From Enterobacter cloacae complex sp. ECNIH7 (GTDB lineage Bacteria > Pseudomonadota > Gammaproteobacteria > Enterobacterales > Enterobacteriaceae): a DNA stretch of 64,000 nt. The stretch lies in assembly GCF_002208095.1 (NCBI RefSeq), contig NZ_CP017990.1, positions 248,001-312,000 of the forward strand, given 5' to 3'. This document shows, one piece after another, positions 29,488 to 44,405 of this stretch. Position numbers and translations under genes: made by a program. The notes beneath the pieces were generated by a model, which searched no databases, was not told the origin of the DNA, and worked only from the letters and a program-made list of their open reading frames with translations. The number at the start of each line of letters is the position of its first letter. Within the stretch, counting starts at the first letter, position 1.

Positions 29488-29527
29488 CCCCCTCTCCCCT
29501 CTCGGGGAGAGGGTTGGGGTGAGGGGG
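29488..29527. repeat. CCCTCTCCC-type palindromic repeat, copy 2 (aceA-aceK)
   Basis: CCCTCTCCCC/GGGGAGAGGG, then TTGGGGTGAGGG, fills the spacer between aceA and aceK. A stable structure here would be expected to lower aceK expression relative to aceBA, as reported for the repeats in this spacer in E. coli. Confidence 0.85.
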
Positions 29528-29532
29528 AATAT

Positions 29533-31272
29533 ATGTCGCGTGGCCTGGAATTGCTGATTGCCCAAACTATTTTGCAGGGCTTCGATGCCCAGTATGGTCG
29601 TTTTCTTGAAGTGACATCCGGCGCGCAGCAGCGCTTCGAACATGCAGACTGGCATGCGGTTCAGCAGGCCATGAAGCAGCGTATCCATCTCTATGACCAC
29701 CACGTGGGTCTGGTGGTGGAGCAGCTGCGCTGTATTACCGACGGTAAAAGCCCGGACGCGGAATTTTTACTGCGCGTGAAGGAGCACTACACCCATCTGT
29801 TACCCGACTACCCGCGCTTCGAGATTGCGGAGAGCTTTTTCAACTCCGTCTATTGCCGGTTATTTGACCACCGCTCACTATCTCCTGAGCGGTTATTTAT
29901 CTTCAGCTCCCAGCCCGAGCGACGCTTTCGAACCATTCCCCGTCCGCTGGCGAAAGATTTCTTTCCCGATCGCGGATGGGAAAAACTCCTGCACCGCGTG
30001 CTAACGGATCTGCCGCTGCGCCTGCCCTGGGAGAATAAAACCCGGGATATCGGTTATATCCACGCGCATCTCAACGAAACCTTCGGCGCGGAGGTGCTTA
30101 GCCATAGCCATTTGCAGGTGGCCAACGAGCTTTTCTACCGCAATAAAGCCGCCTGGCTGGTCGGCAAACTGGTTACGCCGACCGCCATTGTGCCTTTTCT
30201 GCTGCCCATTCACCGTACCGACGATGGGGAACTGTTTGTCGATACCTGCCTGACCACCGGCGCCGAGGCCAGCATCGTGTTTGGCTTCGCCCGCTCCTAT
30301 TTCATGGTGTACGCCCCGCTGCCTGCCGCGCTGGTGGAGTGGCTGCGAGAGATCCTGCCGGGCAAAACCACCGCCGAGCTGTATATGGCCATTGGCTGCC
30401 AGAAGCACGCCAAAACGGAAAGTTACCGGGAGTACCTGCGCTATGTCACCGCGGCCGATGAGCAGTTTATCGAAGCGCCCGGCATTCGCGGCATGGTGAT
30501 GCTGGTCTTTACGCTGCCGGGTTTCGACCGGGTCTTTAAGGTGATTAAAGACAGATTCGCGCCGCAGAAAGAGATGACCGCCGCGCACGTTCGCGCCTGC
30601 TATCAGCTGGTCAAAGAACACGATCGCGTCGGGCGCATGGCGGATACCCAGGAGTTCGAAAACTTTGTGCTGGATAAACAGCAGATCGACCCGGCTCTCA
30701 TGGCGCTGTTAATGCAGGAAGCACCTGCGAAAATCACCGATCTGGGTGACAAAATCGTGATTAGCCATCTCTACATTGAGCGCCGCATGGTACCGCTGAA
30801 TATCTGGCTTGAGCAGTCCGAAGGTCAGGCACTGCGGGATGCCATTGAAGAATACGGCAATGCGATTCGCCAGCTTGCCGCCGCCAATATTTTTCCGGGC
30901 GACATGCTGTTTAAAAACTTCGGCGTCACCCGTCACGGGCGGGTGGTGTTCTACGATTACGACGAAATTTGCTACATGACCGAAGTGAATTTCCGCGATA
31001 TACCACAGCCCCGCTACCCGGAAGATGAGCTTTCCGGTGAGCCGTGGTACAGCGTCTCGCCGGGCGATGTGTTTCCGGAGGAGTTTCGCCACTGGCTGTG
31101 CGCCGACCCGCGCATCGGGCCGCTATTCGAAGAAATGCATGAGGATCTGTTCCGCGCCAGCTACTGGCGCGGACTGCAAACGCGGATCAAAAACGGGCAT
31201 GTCGAAGATGTGTACGCTTACCGCCGCAAGCAGCGGTTTTGCATTAGGTTTGCACCCTCTCTCGCAGGATGA
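29533..31272 (+). CDS. aceK: Isocitrate dehydrogenase kinase/phosphatase
   Basis: A 579-residue bifunctional enzyme that phosphorylates and dephosphorylates isocitrate dehydrogenase, controlling flow between the Krebs cycle and the glyoxylate bypass. It matches the AceK family from [17 protein letters not shown] to [12 protein letters not shown]. The last eight residues (RFAPSLAG) and the stop are encoded by the first unit of a 34-base tandem repeat, so the C-terminal tail has probably been altered by repeat insertion. The kinase/phosphatase core appears complete. Confidence 0.96.
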   Translation: MSRGLELLIAQTILQGFDAQYGRFLEVTSGAQQRFEHADWHAVQQAMKQRIHLYDHHVGLVVEQLRCITDGKSPDAEFLLRVKEHYTHLLPDYPRFEIAESFFNSVYCRLFDHRSLSPERLFIFSSQPERRFRTIPRPLAKDFFPDRGWEKLLHRVLTDLPLRLPWENKTRDIGYIHAHLNETFGAEVLSHSHLQVANELFYRNKAAWLVGKLVTPTAIVPFLLPIHRTDDGELFVDTCLTTGAEASIVFGFARSYFMVYAPLPAALVEWLREILPGKTTAELYMAIGCQKHAKTESYREYLRYVTAADEQFIEAPGIRGMVMLVFTLPGFDRVFKVIKDRFAPQKEMTAAHVRACYQLVKEHDRVGRMADTQEFENFVLDKQQIDPALMALLMQEAPAKITDLGDKIVISHLYIERRMVPLNIWLEQSEGQALRDAIEEYGNAIRQLAAANIFPGDMLFKNFGVTRHGRVVFYDYDEICYMTEVNFRDIPQPRYPEDELSGEPWYSVSPGDVFPEEFRHWLCADPRIGPLFEEMHEDLFRASYWRGLQTRIKNGHVEDVYAYRRKQRFCIRFAPSLAG

Positions 31273-31362
31273 GGACATCATGTTTGCACCCTCTCTCGCA
31301 GGGTGAGGGCATCATGTTTTCTCCCTCTCCCTATGGGAGAGGGCCGGGGTGAGGGCATCAGG
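31249..31362. repeat. 34-base tandem repeat plus CCCTCTCCC-type palindrome, copy 3
   Basis: Two 34-base units (31249-31282 and 31283-31316) differ at two positions; both contain CACCCTCTCTCGCAGG and end CATCATG. A third, longer unit (31317-31362) has the full palindrome CCCTCTCCC/GGGAGAGGG and the same GGTGAGGGCATCA end. The two short units look like internally deleted copies of the same family. Unit 1 contains the aceK stop codon. Confidence 0.9.
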
Positions 31363-31378
31363 CCACAGTGTAACCCCA

Positions 31379-31415
31379 TCGCCCGGTGGTGCTGCGCTTA
31401 CCGGACCTACGGTTC
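31379..31415. repeat. REP palindrome between aceK and iclR
   Basis: CGCCCGGTGGTGCTGCGCTT continues to ACCGGACCTACGG. It is the inverse of the REP copy near metA and lies between convergent genes. Confidence 0.8.
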
Positions 31416-31436
31416 GAATGTTCGCCGGAATCCAAC

Positions 31437-32267
31437 TTAGCGAATCCCACCGTACGCCAGCGTTACCTCTTTCGCCGCCTTAATCACCAGCGCACCCAGC
31501 TCGGTCACGCGGTCGTCGGTCATCCGCGAAATCGGCCCGGAGATGGAGATGGCGGCAAACGGCTCGCGGTGCTCGTCAAAAATACAGGCCGCGAGGCAGC
31601 GCAGGCCCAGGGCATGTTCTTCATCATCAAACGAATAGCCGCGCTTGCGGGTCAGGGCCAGATCTTCTTTCAGATGCACGGGCGATACCAGCGTGGCGTG
31701 GGTATAGGCGTGCAGCCCTTTACGGTGCAGCAGTCCCGTCACCTGCTCTTCGCTCAGCTGCGACAGAAACGCTTTCCCCGCCCCGGAGGCGTGCATCGGC
31801 AGCTTGCCGCCAATCGGCGCAGACATACGCATCAGCTGCGTGCACTGCACCTGGTCGATGATAATCGCCTGGTGGTCGCTTTGGTCCAGCACCGCCAGGT
31901 TTACGGTCTCGCCGGACTCCTCCATCAGCTTGCGCAGAATCGGGTGCACAATCGCCAGCAGGTTGCGGCTCTGCAGGAAGCTGCTGCCGACGATAAACGC
32001 GTGCGCGCCCACCGCCCAGTGCCCCAGCTCGCCGACCTGGCGGACAAAGCCCAGCTGCTGCATGGTGGTCAGCAGGCGGTGCGTCGTGGAGTTCGGCAGG
32101 CCAGCCTGCTGGGCCAGCTCCGTCAGGGCCACGCTGCCGTGCGACTCGGCTATCCACTCCAGCAGCTTCAAACCGCGCGTGAGCGATTGAACCTGTCCGC
32201 CCTGTTGTGCGGCGGCGGCGGTGGCAGCAGGTTTTCTGCCGCGTTTAGCGGGAACGGTCGCGACCAT
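31437..32267 (-). CDS. iclR: Transcriptional repressor IclR
   Basis: A 276-residue IclR-family regulator that represses aceBAK and its own gene. An N-terminal winged helix-turn-helix (VALTELAQQAGLPNSTTHRLLTTM) is followed by the ligand-binding domain that senses glyoxylate and pyruvate in E. coli. The start MVATVPAKRGRK at 32267 is chosen over an upstream in-frame Met because GGAGATCG precedes it and it fits the family. E. coli arpA, normally between aceK and iclR, is absent. Confidence 0.97.
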   Translation of the reverse strand: MVATVPAKRGRKPAATAAAAQQGGQVQSLTRGLKLLEWIAESHGSVALTELAQQAGLPNSTTHRLLTTMQQLGFVRQVGELGHWAVGAHAFIVGSSFLQSRNLLAIVHPILRKLMEESGETVNLAVLDQSDHQAIIIDQVQCTQLMRMSAPIGGKLPMHASGAGKAFLSQLSEEQVTGLLHRKGLHAYTHATLVSPVHLKEDLALTRKRGYSFDDEEHALGLRCLAACIFDEHREPFAAISISGPISRMTDDRVTELGALVIKAAKEVTLAYGGIR

Positions 32268-32356
32268 GACGATCTCCTTTTTCTGTATCGTGGAAATCAT
32301 TTTCGTTTTATTTGGTGAATTTGCAACCGTTATCCTGACTGATCGGAGGAGTGATG

Positions 32357-32377
32357 GTGAACATGTCTCATGTTACC
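32357..32377 (+). promoter_or_regulatory. Candidate MetR-type palindrome upstream of metH
   Basis: AACATG-TCT-CATGTT (32360-32374) lies about 87 bases upstream of metH, preceded by TGAAC-like flanks. MetR activates metH in E. coli, but the match to its TGAA-N5-TTCA consensus is poor, so this is tentative. Confidence 0.3.
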
Positions 32378-32460
32378 GCTGTGCGGCTTTTCCACCCTGC
32401 GAGATTGTGCCAGTATGGAACGCAGCCTTTTGGCCTTGTTGAGCGTTGTCGGGAGCAAGT

Positions 32461-36144
<3,684 letters not shown>

Positions 36145-36166
36145 AATCACTTTTCCTTACAACAAA

Positions 36167-36200
36167 CAGGGCGCTCATTGGGCGCCCTGTCTCTTTCTTA
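36167..36200 (+). terminator. metH terminator
   Basis: CAGGGCGC-TCATTG-GGCGCCCTG (36167-36189) is followed by a T/C-rich tail, 22 bases after metH. Confidence 0.75.
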
Positions 36201-36239
36201 CGTTTAAACCCTTATACTGGAAGAAGGTTCTTATCTTTT

Positions 36240-36306
36240 GCCCGGTGGCGCTGCGCTTACCGGACCTGCGCGTAGGCCGGATAAGGCGTAGCCGCCATCC
36301 GGCAAG
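36240..36306. repeat. BIME: two REP palindromes between metH and yjbB
   Basis: GCCCGGTGGCGCTGCGCTTA, continuing to CCGGAC, is followed by GGCCGGATAAGGCGTAGCCG and CCATCCGGC. The second unit is the classic enterobacterial REP form. Confidence 0.88.
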
Positions 36307-36360
36307 ACAATGCGCAACAAACCTCAGGAAAACACATAACGATAAGGAGGAAAAACTTCC

Positions 36361-37992
36361 GTGCTGACGTTGTTACACCTGCTCTCTGCAGTCGCACTGC
36401 TCGTATGGGGCACCCATATCGTCCGTACCGGCGTGATGCGCGTATTTGGCGCGCGCTTACGTACCGTTCTCAGCAGCAGCGTTGAGAAGAAGCCGCTCGC
36501 CTTCTGCGCGGGCATTGGCGTAACGGCACTGGTTCAGAGCAGTAACGCCACGACCCTGCTTGTCACCTCCTTTGTGGCGCAGGATCTGGTGGCGCTGGCC
36601 CCGGCGCTGGTGATTGTGCTGGGGGCGGATGTAGGTACCGCGCTGATGGCGCGTATCCTGACCTTCGATCTCTCCTGGCTGTCGCCGCTGCTGATTTTTA
36701 TCGGCGTTATCTTCTTCCTCGGCCGCAAGCAGACGCGCGCCGGACAGCTCGGGCGCGTAGGGATAGGCCTGGGGCTGATCCTGCTGGCGCTGGAGCTGAT
36801 TGTGCAGGCGGTCACGCCAATCACCGAGGCCAACGGCGTGCAGGTCATCTTCGCCTCCCTGACCGGGGACATCATGCTTGACGCGCTGATTGGCGCGGTG
36901 TTTGCCATCGTCAGCTACTCCAGCCTGGCGGCGGTTCTTCTGACGGCGACCTTAACCGCCACAGGGGCGATCTCCTTCCCGGTGGCGCTGTGTCTGGTGA
37001 TCGGGGCCAACCTCGGCTCCGGCCTGCTGGCGATGCTCAATAACAGCGCGGCCAACGCCGCAGCCCGCCGCGTGGCCCTCGGCAGCCTGCTGTTTAAGCT
37101 GGTGGGCAGCCTGATTATTCTGCCGTTCGTTCACCCGCTGGCGAACCTGATGGACAACCTACCGCTGCCGAAGGCGGAGCTGGTGATCTATTTCCACGTG
37201 TTCTACAACCTGGTGCGCTGCCTGGCGATGGTGCCGTTTGCCGCGCCGATGGCCCGCTTCTGCGAACGCCTCATTCAGGACGAACCGGAGCTGGATGCGC
37301 GCCTGAAGCCGAAGCACCTGGATACGTCCGCGCTGGATACCCCTGCGCTGGCGCTGGCGAACGCCGCGCGCGAGACGCTGCGCATGGGCGACGCAATGGA
37401 AACCATGCTCGAAGGCCTGCAAAAGGTGATGCACGGCGAGCCGCGTGAAGAGAAAGAACTGCGCAGACTGGCGGACGATATCAACGTGCTCTATACCGCC
37501 ATTAAGCTTTACCTGGCGCGTATGCCGCAGGACGAGCTGGCGGAAGAGGAGTCCCGCCGCTGGGCGGAAATTATCGAGATGTCGCTTAACCTTGAGCAGG
37601 CCTCGGATATCGTGGAGCGCATGGGCAGCGAGATAGCCGACAAATCCCTTGCCGCGCGTCGTGCGTTTTCAGGTGAAGGCCTGAAGGAGCTGGAAGCGCT
37701 GCACGAACAGCTGGTCAGCAACCTCAAGCTGGCGATGCTGGTCTTCTTCTCCAGCGACGTGCCGAGCGCGCGCCGCCTGCGTCGCAACAAGCATCGTTTC
37801 CGTATTCTGAACCGCCGCTACTCGCATGCCCACGTTGAGCGTCTGCACCAGCAGAACGTGCAGAGTATCGAGACCAGCTCCCTGCATCTGGGGCTACTGG
37901 GGGATATGAAGCGTCTCAACTCGTTGTTCTGCGCGGTGGCGTACAGCGTAATGGAACAGCCGGATGAAGACGACGAGCGGGATGAGTATTAA
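36361..37992 (+). CDS. yjbB: Na+/phosphate cotransporter-family protein YjbB
   Basis: A 543-residue membrane protein. The N-terminal half holds two Na/Pi-cotransporter (PF02690-like) repeats, including the QSSNATT and GANLGSG segments typical of that fold. The C-terminal half is a PhoU-like helical domain. In E. coli it is linked to phosphate export. It starts with GTG after AAGGAGGAAAAA, a strong Shine-Dalgarno. E. coli has pepE downstream, but a ccdAB pair is found here. Confidence 0.95.
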   Translation: MLTLLHLLSAVALLVWGTHIVRTGVMRVFGARLRTVLSSSVEKKPLAFCAGIGVTALVQSSNATTLLVTSFVAQDLVALAPALVIVLGADVGTALMARILTFDLSWLSPLLIFIGVIFFLGRKQTRAGQLGRVGIGLGLILLALELIVQAVTPITEANGVQVIFASLTGDIMLDALIGAVFAIVSYSSLAAVLLTATLTATGAISFPVALCLVIGANLGSGLLAMLNNSAANAAARRVALGSLLFKLVGSLIILPFVHPLANLMDNLPLPKAELVIYFHVFYNLVRCLAMVPFAAPMARFCERLIQDEPELDARLKPKHLDTSALDTPALALANAARETLRMGDAMETMLEGLQKVMHGEPREEKELRRLADDINVLYTAIKLYLARMPQDELAEEESRRWAEIIEMSLNLEQASDIVERMGSEIADKSLAARRAFSGEGLKELEALHEQLVSNLKLAMLVFFSSDVPSARRLRRNKHRFRILNRRYSHAHVERLHQQNVQSIETSSLHLGLLGDMKRLNSLFCAVAYSVMEQPDEDDERDEY

Positions 37993-38002
37993 TCTCCGGA
38001 AG

Positions 38003-38029
38003 CGCCTCGCAAAACCGTTTTGCGGGGCG
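38003..38029. other. Long-stem hairpin after yjbB
   Basis: CGCCTCGCAAAA pairs with TTTTGCGGGGCG over 12 positions around a 3-base loop, 11 bases after yjbB. There is no T run. It marks the left edge of the ccdAB insertion and may serve as a 3' structure for yjbB. Confidence 0.5.
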
Positions 38030-38144
38030 TGACACCTTATAAAGCGCCATTTACTCTTCAGACCTTACATTTTGAAGGGAATAGAAAATGCTCGTTTATT
38101 ACGCTACACTTCGCCAATTCATGCGCATTCCGATGGGAGTTCTC

Positions 38145-38381
38145 ATGCGCGCTACTCATGGCATCAAAAAATCAGTCAATGTGTCGTTAGCACCAGAAAT
38201 CCTTGAAGAGGCGCGTCGGCTTAAACTTAATCTCTCTGCTGTACTCACGGCTGCGCTGCAAGAGCAGTTTCGAGCGCATCAGCGCGCAGAGTGGTTAGCA
38301 GAAAATAAAGCTTCTATCGAGGCCATTAACCAGTGGGTTGATGAAAACGGCTCCTTTAGTGATTCTCAGAGATCGTTCTGA
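38145..38381 (+). CDS. ccdA: CcdA-family antitoxin
   Basis: A 78-residue antitoxin. The N-terminal half (THGIKKSVNVSLAPEILEEARRLKLNLSAVLTAAL) looks like a ribbon-helix-helix DNA-binding domain. The C-terminal half (EWLAENKASIEAINQWVDENGSF) matches the toxin-binding tail of F-plasmid CcdA. The ATG at 38145, with GGGAG 5-9 bases upstream, fits the family length. An in-frame ATG at 38088 would add 19 residues unlike CcdA. The stop overlaps the ccdB ATG (TGATG). G+C is visibly lower than in the neighbours, suggesting acquisition. Confidence 0.88.
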   Translation: MRATHGIKKSVNVSLAPEILEEARRLKLNLSAVLTAALQEQFRAHQRAEWLAENKASIEAINQWVDENGSFSDSQRSF

Positions 38382-38698
38382 TGGAGCAATATTTTGCTTA
38401 TGAGAATGAAGGTAAGGGGAAAACTGCCTATCCCTGGCTAATCAATATGCAGCATCCCGTGGCCAATGTGATGAAGCATGTCCTGGTCGCACCAGCAGTT
38501 GAGCTTAGCAACCTGGGAGGCATTCAGCCGCCTGCGAAAGTGTGCCCTGTCGTTGAGATAGCGGGTAAGCCCTGCGTGGTCATGATGCACATGATGGCTG
38601 GCATATCGCCAAAAGAGTTAGGTGAGCGTGTTGCCGATCTTACGCAAAACCGGGCTTCATTGCGGGATGTACTCGATTTTTTGATCAACGGCTACTAA
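38381..38698 (+). CDS. ccdB: CcdB-family toxin (DNA gyrase inhibitor)
   Basis: A 105-residue CcdB-fold protein. Family members trap DNA gyrase in a cleaved complex, killing cells that lose the antitoxin. CcdB features include MEQYFAYENEGK at the start, the central PVVEIAGKPCVVMMHMMAGI strand region and the C-terminal helix GERVADLTQNRASLRDVLDFLINGY. The plasmid toxin ends WGI, residues important for gyrase poisoning; this one ends NGY, so activity cannot be assumed. It is translationally coupled to ccdA. Confidence 0.88.
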   Translation: MEQYFAYENEGKGKTAYPWLINMQHPVANVMKHVLVAPAVELSNLGGIQPPAKVCPVVEIAGKPCVVMMHMMAGISPKELGERVADLTQNRASLRDVLDFLINGY

Positions 38699-38752
38699 CA
38701 CTTTTTTGTCAGCCGCAAGGTAAGGTATATTTCGCCCTTCACAGGAGAAACT

Positions 38753-39625
38753 ATGCTGCCAGCTCAATCAACCCGATTAAACAAATACATTAGCGAGAGC
38801 GGGATCTGCTCACGTCGCGAGGCTGACCGTTACATTGAACAAGGTAACGTGTTTCTTAACGGCAAACGCGCCACCATCGGCGACCAGGTGGTGCCTGGCG
38901 ATGTGGTTAAAGTGAATGGTCAGGTCATCGAACCGCGTGATGCTGAAGACCTGGTGTTTATCGCGTTGAACAAACCGGTTGGGATTGTCAGTACCACGGA
39001 AGACGGTGAGCGGGACAACATTGTTGATTTCGTGAACCACAGCAGCCGTATCTTCCCGATTGGCCGTCTGGATAAAGACTCACAGGGGCTGATTTTCCTC
39101 ACCAACCACGGCGATCTGGTCAACAAGATCCTGCGTGCCGGTAACGATCACGAGAAAGAGTACATCGTGACGGTGAACAAGCCGGTCACGGACGAATTTA
39201 TTCGCGGCATGGGCGCCGGCGTGCCGATCCTCGGCACCGTCACGAAAAAGTGTAAGGTGAAGAAAGAAGCGCCGTTCGCGTTCCGCATTACGCTGGTTCA
39301 GGGCCTGAACCGCCAGATCCGCCGTATGTGCGAGCACTTCGGTTATGAAGTGACGAAGCTGGAACGCACGCGCATCATGAACGTCAGCCTGTCAGGCATC
39401 CCGCTGGGCGAGTGGCGCGATTTAACGGATGACGAGCTGATTGAACTCTTCAAGCTTATCGAGAATTCCTCGTCCGAAGCGAAGCCGAAGGCCAAAGCAA
39501 AACCGAAAACCCAGGCGATTAAGCGCCCGGTGGTGAAGGCGCCGCAGGCGGAAGATAAGGGGCGAGGCAAGCCGGGTAATGGAAAACGCTTTACCCAGCC
39601 GGGACGCAAAAAGAAAGGGCGCTGA
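38753..39625 (+). CDS. rluF: 23S rRNA pseudouridine(2604) synthase
   Basis: A 290-residue RsuA-family pseudouridine synthase that modifies U2604 of 23S rRNA and, in E. coli, U35 of tRNA-Tyr. An S4 RNA-binding domain at the N-terminus ([21 protein letters not shown]) is followed by the catalytic GRLDKDSQG with Asp107, and by a basic Lys/Pro-rich tail. It ends one base from the convergent yjbD. Confidence 0.97.
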   Translation: MLPAQSTRLNKYISESGICSRREADRYIEQGNVFLNGKRATIGDQVVPGDVVKVNGQVIEPRDAEDLVFIALNKPVGIVSTTEDGERDNIVDFVNHSSRIFPIGRLDKDSQGLIFLTNHGDLVNKILRAGNDHEKEYIVTVNKPVTDEFIRGMGAGVPILGTVTKKCKVKKEAPFAFRITLVQGLNRQIRRMCEHFGYEVTKLERTRIMNVSLSGIPLGEWRDLTDDELIELFKLIENSSSEAKPKAKAKPKTQAIKRPVVKAPQAEDKGRGKPGNGKRFTQPGRKKKGR

Positions 39626-39898
39626 TTAGCGCCTTCCACGTGTAGACGTTGTGGCCGACCAGGAAAATGTCGCCTCTGTATCCGGTTTATAAGCCTGCTC
39701 TTTTTTCAGCTTGCGGGCTTTTTTCGCCGCGGCGTCACGCTGCGCCATCAGCTTATCGATGTACTCTTTTTTCACCTGATTGGTTTCGGCGTTCGTCAGC
39801 GTGCGGCCATGTGCGATACGGGCGCGGTCGAGAAGCGTTTTCAGTTCGCGCTGCTCGGCTTCCGTCATGTCTTTCTGGGTCAAACGTGGTGTAGCCAT
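39626..39898 (-). CDS. yjbD: DUF3811 family protein YjbD
   Basis: A 90-residue, very basic, Lys/Arg-rich protein with a predicted coiled, helical middle. Its function is unknown. It is orthologous by sequence (MTEAEQRELKTLLDRARIAHGRTLTN) and by its tail-to-tail arrangement with rluF to E. coli yjbD. Confidence 0.92.
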   Translation of the reverse strand: MATPRLTQKDMTEAEQRELKTLLDRARIAHGRTLTNAETNQVKKEYIDKLMAQRDAAAKKARKLKKEQAYKPDTEATFSWSATTSTRGRR

Positions 39899-39948
39899 TG
39901 CTGAAGCCTCCTGATAGAGAGGCTTCAGTGTAAAGCAAGCCGCGCAAA

Positions 39949-40893
39949 TTAACCCTGCTTCACCGCATCTTTTTTCGTTTGTTCATCAATCGGTTTGCCG
40001 GACCAGTAGCCTGCCAGCAGCGAGCCGGAGAGGTTATGCCAGACGGAGAACAGCGCGCCAGGCAGGGCCGCCAGCGGGGAGAAGTAGATTTTACCGAGCG
40101 CCGCCGCCAGGCCGGAGTTCTGCATGCCTACCTCGATTGCCAGCGTGCGGCAGGTAGATTCGTCAAAACCGAACAGCTTCCCACCCCAGTAGCCGCCCAG
40201 CAGGCCAATCGTGTTATGCAGCACCACGGCGATGATCACCACAAAGCCCACGGAGGCAATGTGCGATGCGGAACCCGCCACCACGGCGCTGATGATCGCC
40301 AGAATGCAGACCATCGAAAACGCAGGCAGGTACGGCTCAACGGCCTTCACCACGCGCGGGAAAAGATGGTGAATGACCAGCCCCAGCGCAATCGGGATCA
40401 CCACAATCTGCAGAATGCTGAGCAGCATGCCCATCACGTCCACCTGAATATGCGCGTCCACGTACAGGCGGGTTAACAGCGGTGTGGCAACGACGCCCAC
40501 CAGCGTCGAAACGGACGAGATCGTGACGGAGAGCGCCACGTCGCCTTTCGCCAGGTAGATCATGACGTTGGACGCCGTGCCGCTGGCCACGCTGCCCACC
40601 AGCACCATCCCGGCCGAGAGATCGGGCGGCATCTTAAAGGCCATCGCCAGCAGCCACGCCGCAAGCGGCATCACCAGGTAGTGCAGGAAGATCCCTGCTG
40701 CGACGGGCGCAGGGCGAGACAGCACGCGTTTAAAGTCGTCGATTTTCAGATGCACGCCCATACCGAACATGATCAGCATCAGCAGCGTGGCGACCCACGG
40801 ACCAATGCCCGTGAACGTAGCGGGGGTGTAATATGCGAGTACGGAGAGCAGCAGCGCCCATAACGGGAACAGCCGCGTAACGACGGATAACAT
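39949..40893 (-). CDS. panS: Bile acid:Na+ symporter-family transporter, PanS-like
   Basis: A 314-residue membrane protein with about ten hydrophobic segments, of the BASS/SBF family. The family sodium-site region [14 protein letters not shown] is clear. Position near lysC and overall sequence suggest it is the Salmonella PanS ketopantoate transporter, which is absent from this place in E. coli. The specific substrate is inference; the family is certain. It ends after yjbD's start in the same direction and is separated from lysC by 93 bases. Confidence 0.78.
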   Translation of the reverse strand: MLSVVTRLFPLWALLLSVLAYYTPATFTGIGPWVATLLMLIMFGMGVHLKIDDFKRVLSRPAPVAAGIFLHYLVMPLAAWLLAMAFKMPPDLSAGMVLVGSVASGTASNVMIYLAKGDVALSVTISSVSTLVGVVATPLLTRLYVDAHIQVDVMGMLLSILQIVVIPIALGLVIHHLFPRVVKAVEPYLPAFSMVCILAIISAVVAGSASHIASVGFVVIIAVVLHNTIGLLGGYWGGKLFGFDESTCRTLAIEVGMQNSGLAAALGKIYFSPLAALPGALFSVWHNLSGSLLAGYWSGKPIDEQTKKDAVKQG

Positions 40894-40986
40894 AGTGGAT
40901 TCCTTGCAGTATTGTCGTGTTGTTTAGTTATGAAAAAGCCGGGTCTGTGCCCGGCTTATAGGTATTATTTATCGTGCTAACGAATT

Positions 40987-42336
40987 TTATTCAAACAAAT
41001 TCTGATGAAGTTTCTGCACGACCTGCTCGGCCTGATCGGCAGGCACCAGGAAGCAGAGGTTATAGCTGGATGCGCCGTAGCAGATCATGCGGATGCTGAA
41101 CGGGTCGAGCACGCCGAACACCTCTTTACCCACGCCGCAGGCGCGCGACAGCTTGTTGCCGATGATGGCAACCAGCGCCAGGTCTTCTTCCACTTCCACG
41201 CGGCACAGCTCAGACAGCTCAATCAGCAGCGACTGCGTCAGCAGCGTGTCGCCGGTGGAGGTCGAGCCGGTGGTGTCCAGCGTTAGCGCAATGCTCACTT
41301 CAGAGGTGGTGATCAGATCCACCGAGATATTGTGGCGCGCCAGAATGCCAAACACTTCCGCCAGGAAACCGCGGGAATGCAGCATATTGTGGCTGTGGAG
41401 CGTCACCAGCGTCTGGCGACGACGCAGGGCCAGGGCGCGGAAAAGCGGTGGGTTTTCCGTTTTCTTGCAGACCAGCGTCCCGCCCGCTTTGGGATCTTTG
41501 CTGGAGCCGACGAAGACCGGAATATCGCTGCGCACTGCAGGCAGCAGCGTTGCAGGGTGCAGCACTTTCGCGCCGAAGGTGGCCATTTCCGCCGCTTCTT
41601 CAAAGGCGATCACATCAATACGTTTAGCCGCGGAAACGACGCGCGGGTCGGTGGTGTAAATGCCCGGAACGTCCGTCCAGATATCCACGCGCGTTGCATG
41701 CAGGGCTTCGCCCAGCAGCGCGGCGGTGTAGTCGCTGCCGCCGCGGCCAAGCGTGGTGGTGCGGCCTTTCGCTTCACTGCCGATAAAGCCCTGGGTGATC
41801 ACGATACCGTCTGCCAGGCGTGGTGCCAGCTGCTGATTGGTCAGCTCCGCCAGCGCCTCAACGTCCGGCTCGGCACGACCAAAGCGATCGCTGGTACGCA
41901 TCACTTTACGCACGTCAAACCACTGCGCCTGAACGTTACGCTCGCGCATGATTTCGACAAACAGCAGGGTGGACATCAGCTCGCCGTGGCTGACCAGTTC
42001 GTCGGTCAGGGCGGTGGAGGTGGCCAGAGAAGCCGCTTCTGCCAGAGTGGTAATATTTTCCAGCAGACGCTCCACTTCCTCGCGGATGACGTTCGGGTTC
42101 TGCAGACGCTCAAGAATGTCGAACTGAATTTTGCGCAGTGCATCCAGCTTCACGAAACGTTCTGTCGCTTCCAGTCCTTCAGACAGAGAAACCAGCAGGT
42201 TCGTCACGCCGGCGGATGCAGACAGCACCACCAGGCGGGTATTCGGATCGGCCAGCACCACATCGGCGCTGCGGTTCATGGCATCGTAATCGGCCACACT
42301 GGTGCCGCCAAATTTGGCGACCACAAAACTCGTCAT
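40987..42336 (-). CDS. lysC: Lysine-sensitive aspartate kinase III
   Basis: A 449-residue enzyme that phosphorylates aspartate at the head of the lysine, threonine and methionine pathway. The N-terminal KFGGTS nucleotide motif is at 8-13, and the kinase domain is followed by two ACT domains that bind lysine in the E. coli enzyme. The length equals E. coli AKIII. The leader differs from E. coli: no lysine riboswitch can be found. Confidence 0.97.
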   Translation of the reverse strand: MTSFVVAKFGGTSVADYDAMNRSADVVLADPNTRLVVLSASAGVTNLLVSLSEGLEATERFVKLDALRKIQFDILERLQNPNVIREEVERLLENITTLAEAASLATSTALTDELVSHGELMSTLLFVEIMRERNVQAQWFDVRKVMRTSDRFGRAEPDVEALAELTNQQLAPRLADGIVITQGFIGSEAKGRTTTLGRGGSDYTAALLGEALHATRVDIWTDVPGIYTTDPRVVSAAKRIDVIAFEEAAEMATFGAKVLHPATLLPAVRSDIPVFVGSSKDPKAGGTLVCKKTENPPLFRALALRRRQTLVTLHSHNMLHSRGFLAEVFGILARHNISVDLITTSEVSIALTLDTTGSTSTGDTLLTQSLLIELSELCRVEVEEDLALVAIIGNKLSRACGVGKEVFGVLDPFSIRMICYGASSYNLCFLVPADQAEQVVQKLHQNLFE

Positions 42337-44360
<2,024 letters not shown>

Positions 44361-44379
44361 TTAAAACGTCATGAAAACG

Positions 44380-44405
44380 TGCCGGCTTAATGCCGGCATT
44401 TTTTT
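44380..44405 (+). terminator. pgi terminator
   Basis: TGCCGGC-TTAAT-GCCGGCA followed by seven T, 19 bases after the pgi stop. Confidence 0.95.

Noticed and set aside
31025..31306. A frame-shifted ORF over the aceK 3' end that also terminates in FAPSLAG
   Set aside because: It arises only because the tandem repeat unit is read twice; the aceK frame is the real one.
31249..31316. Possible CRISPR-like direct repeat array
   Set aside because: Only two units without spacers, and clearly related to the dispersed CCCTCTCCC palindrome family.
38088..38144. N-terminal extension of ccdA from an upstream ATG
   Set aside because: The added residues do not resemble CcdA, and the ATG at 38145 has a better Shine-Dalgarno and gives the usual length.
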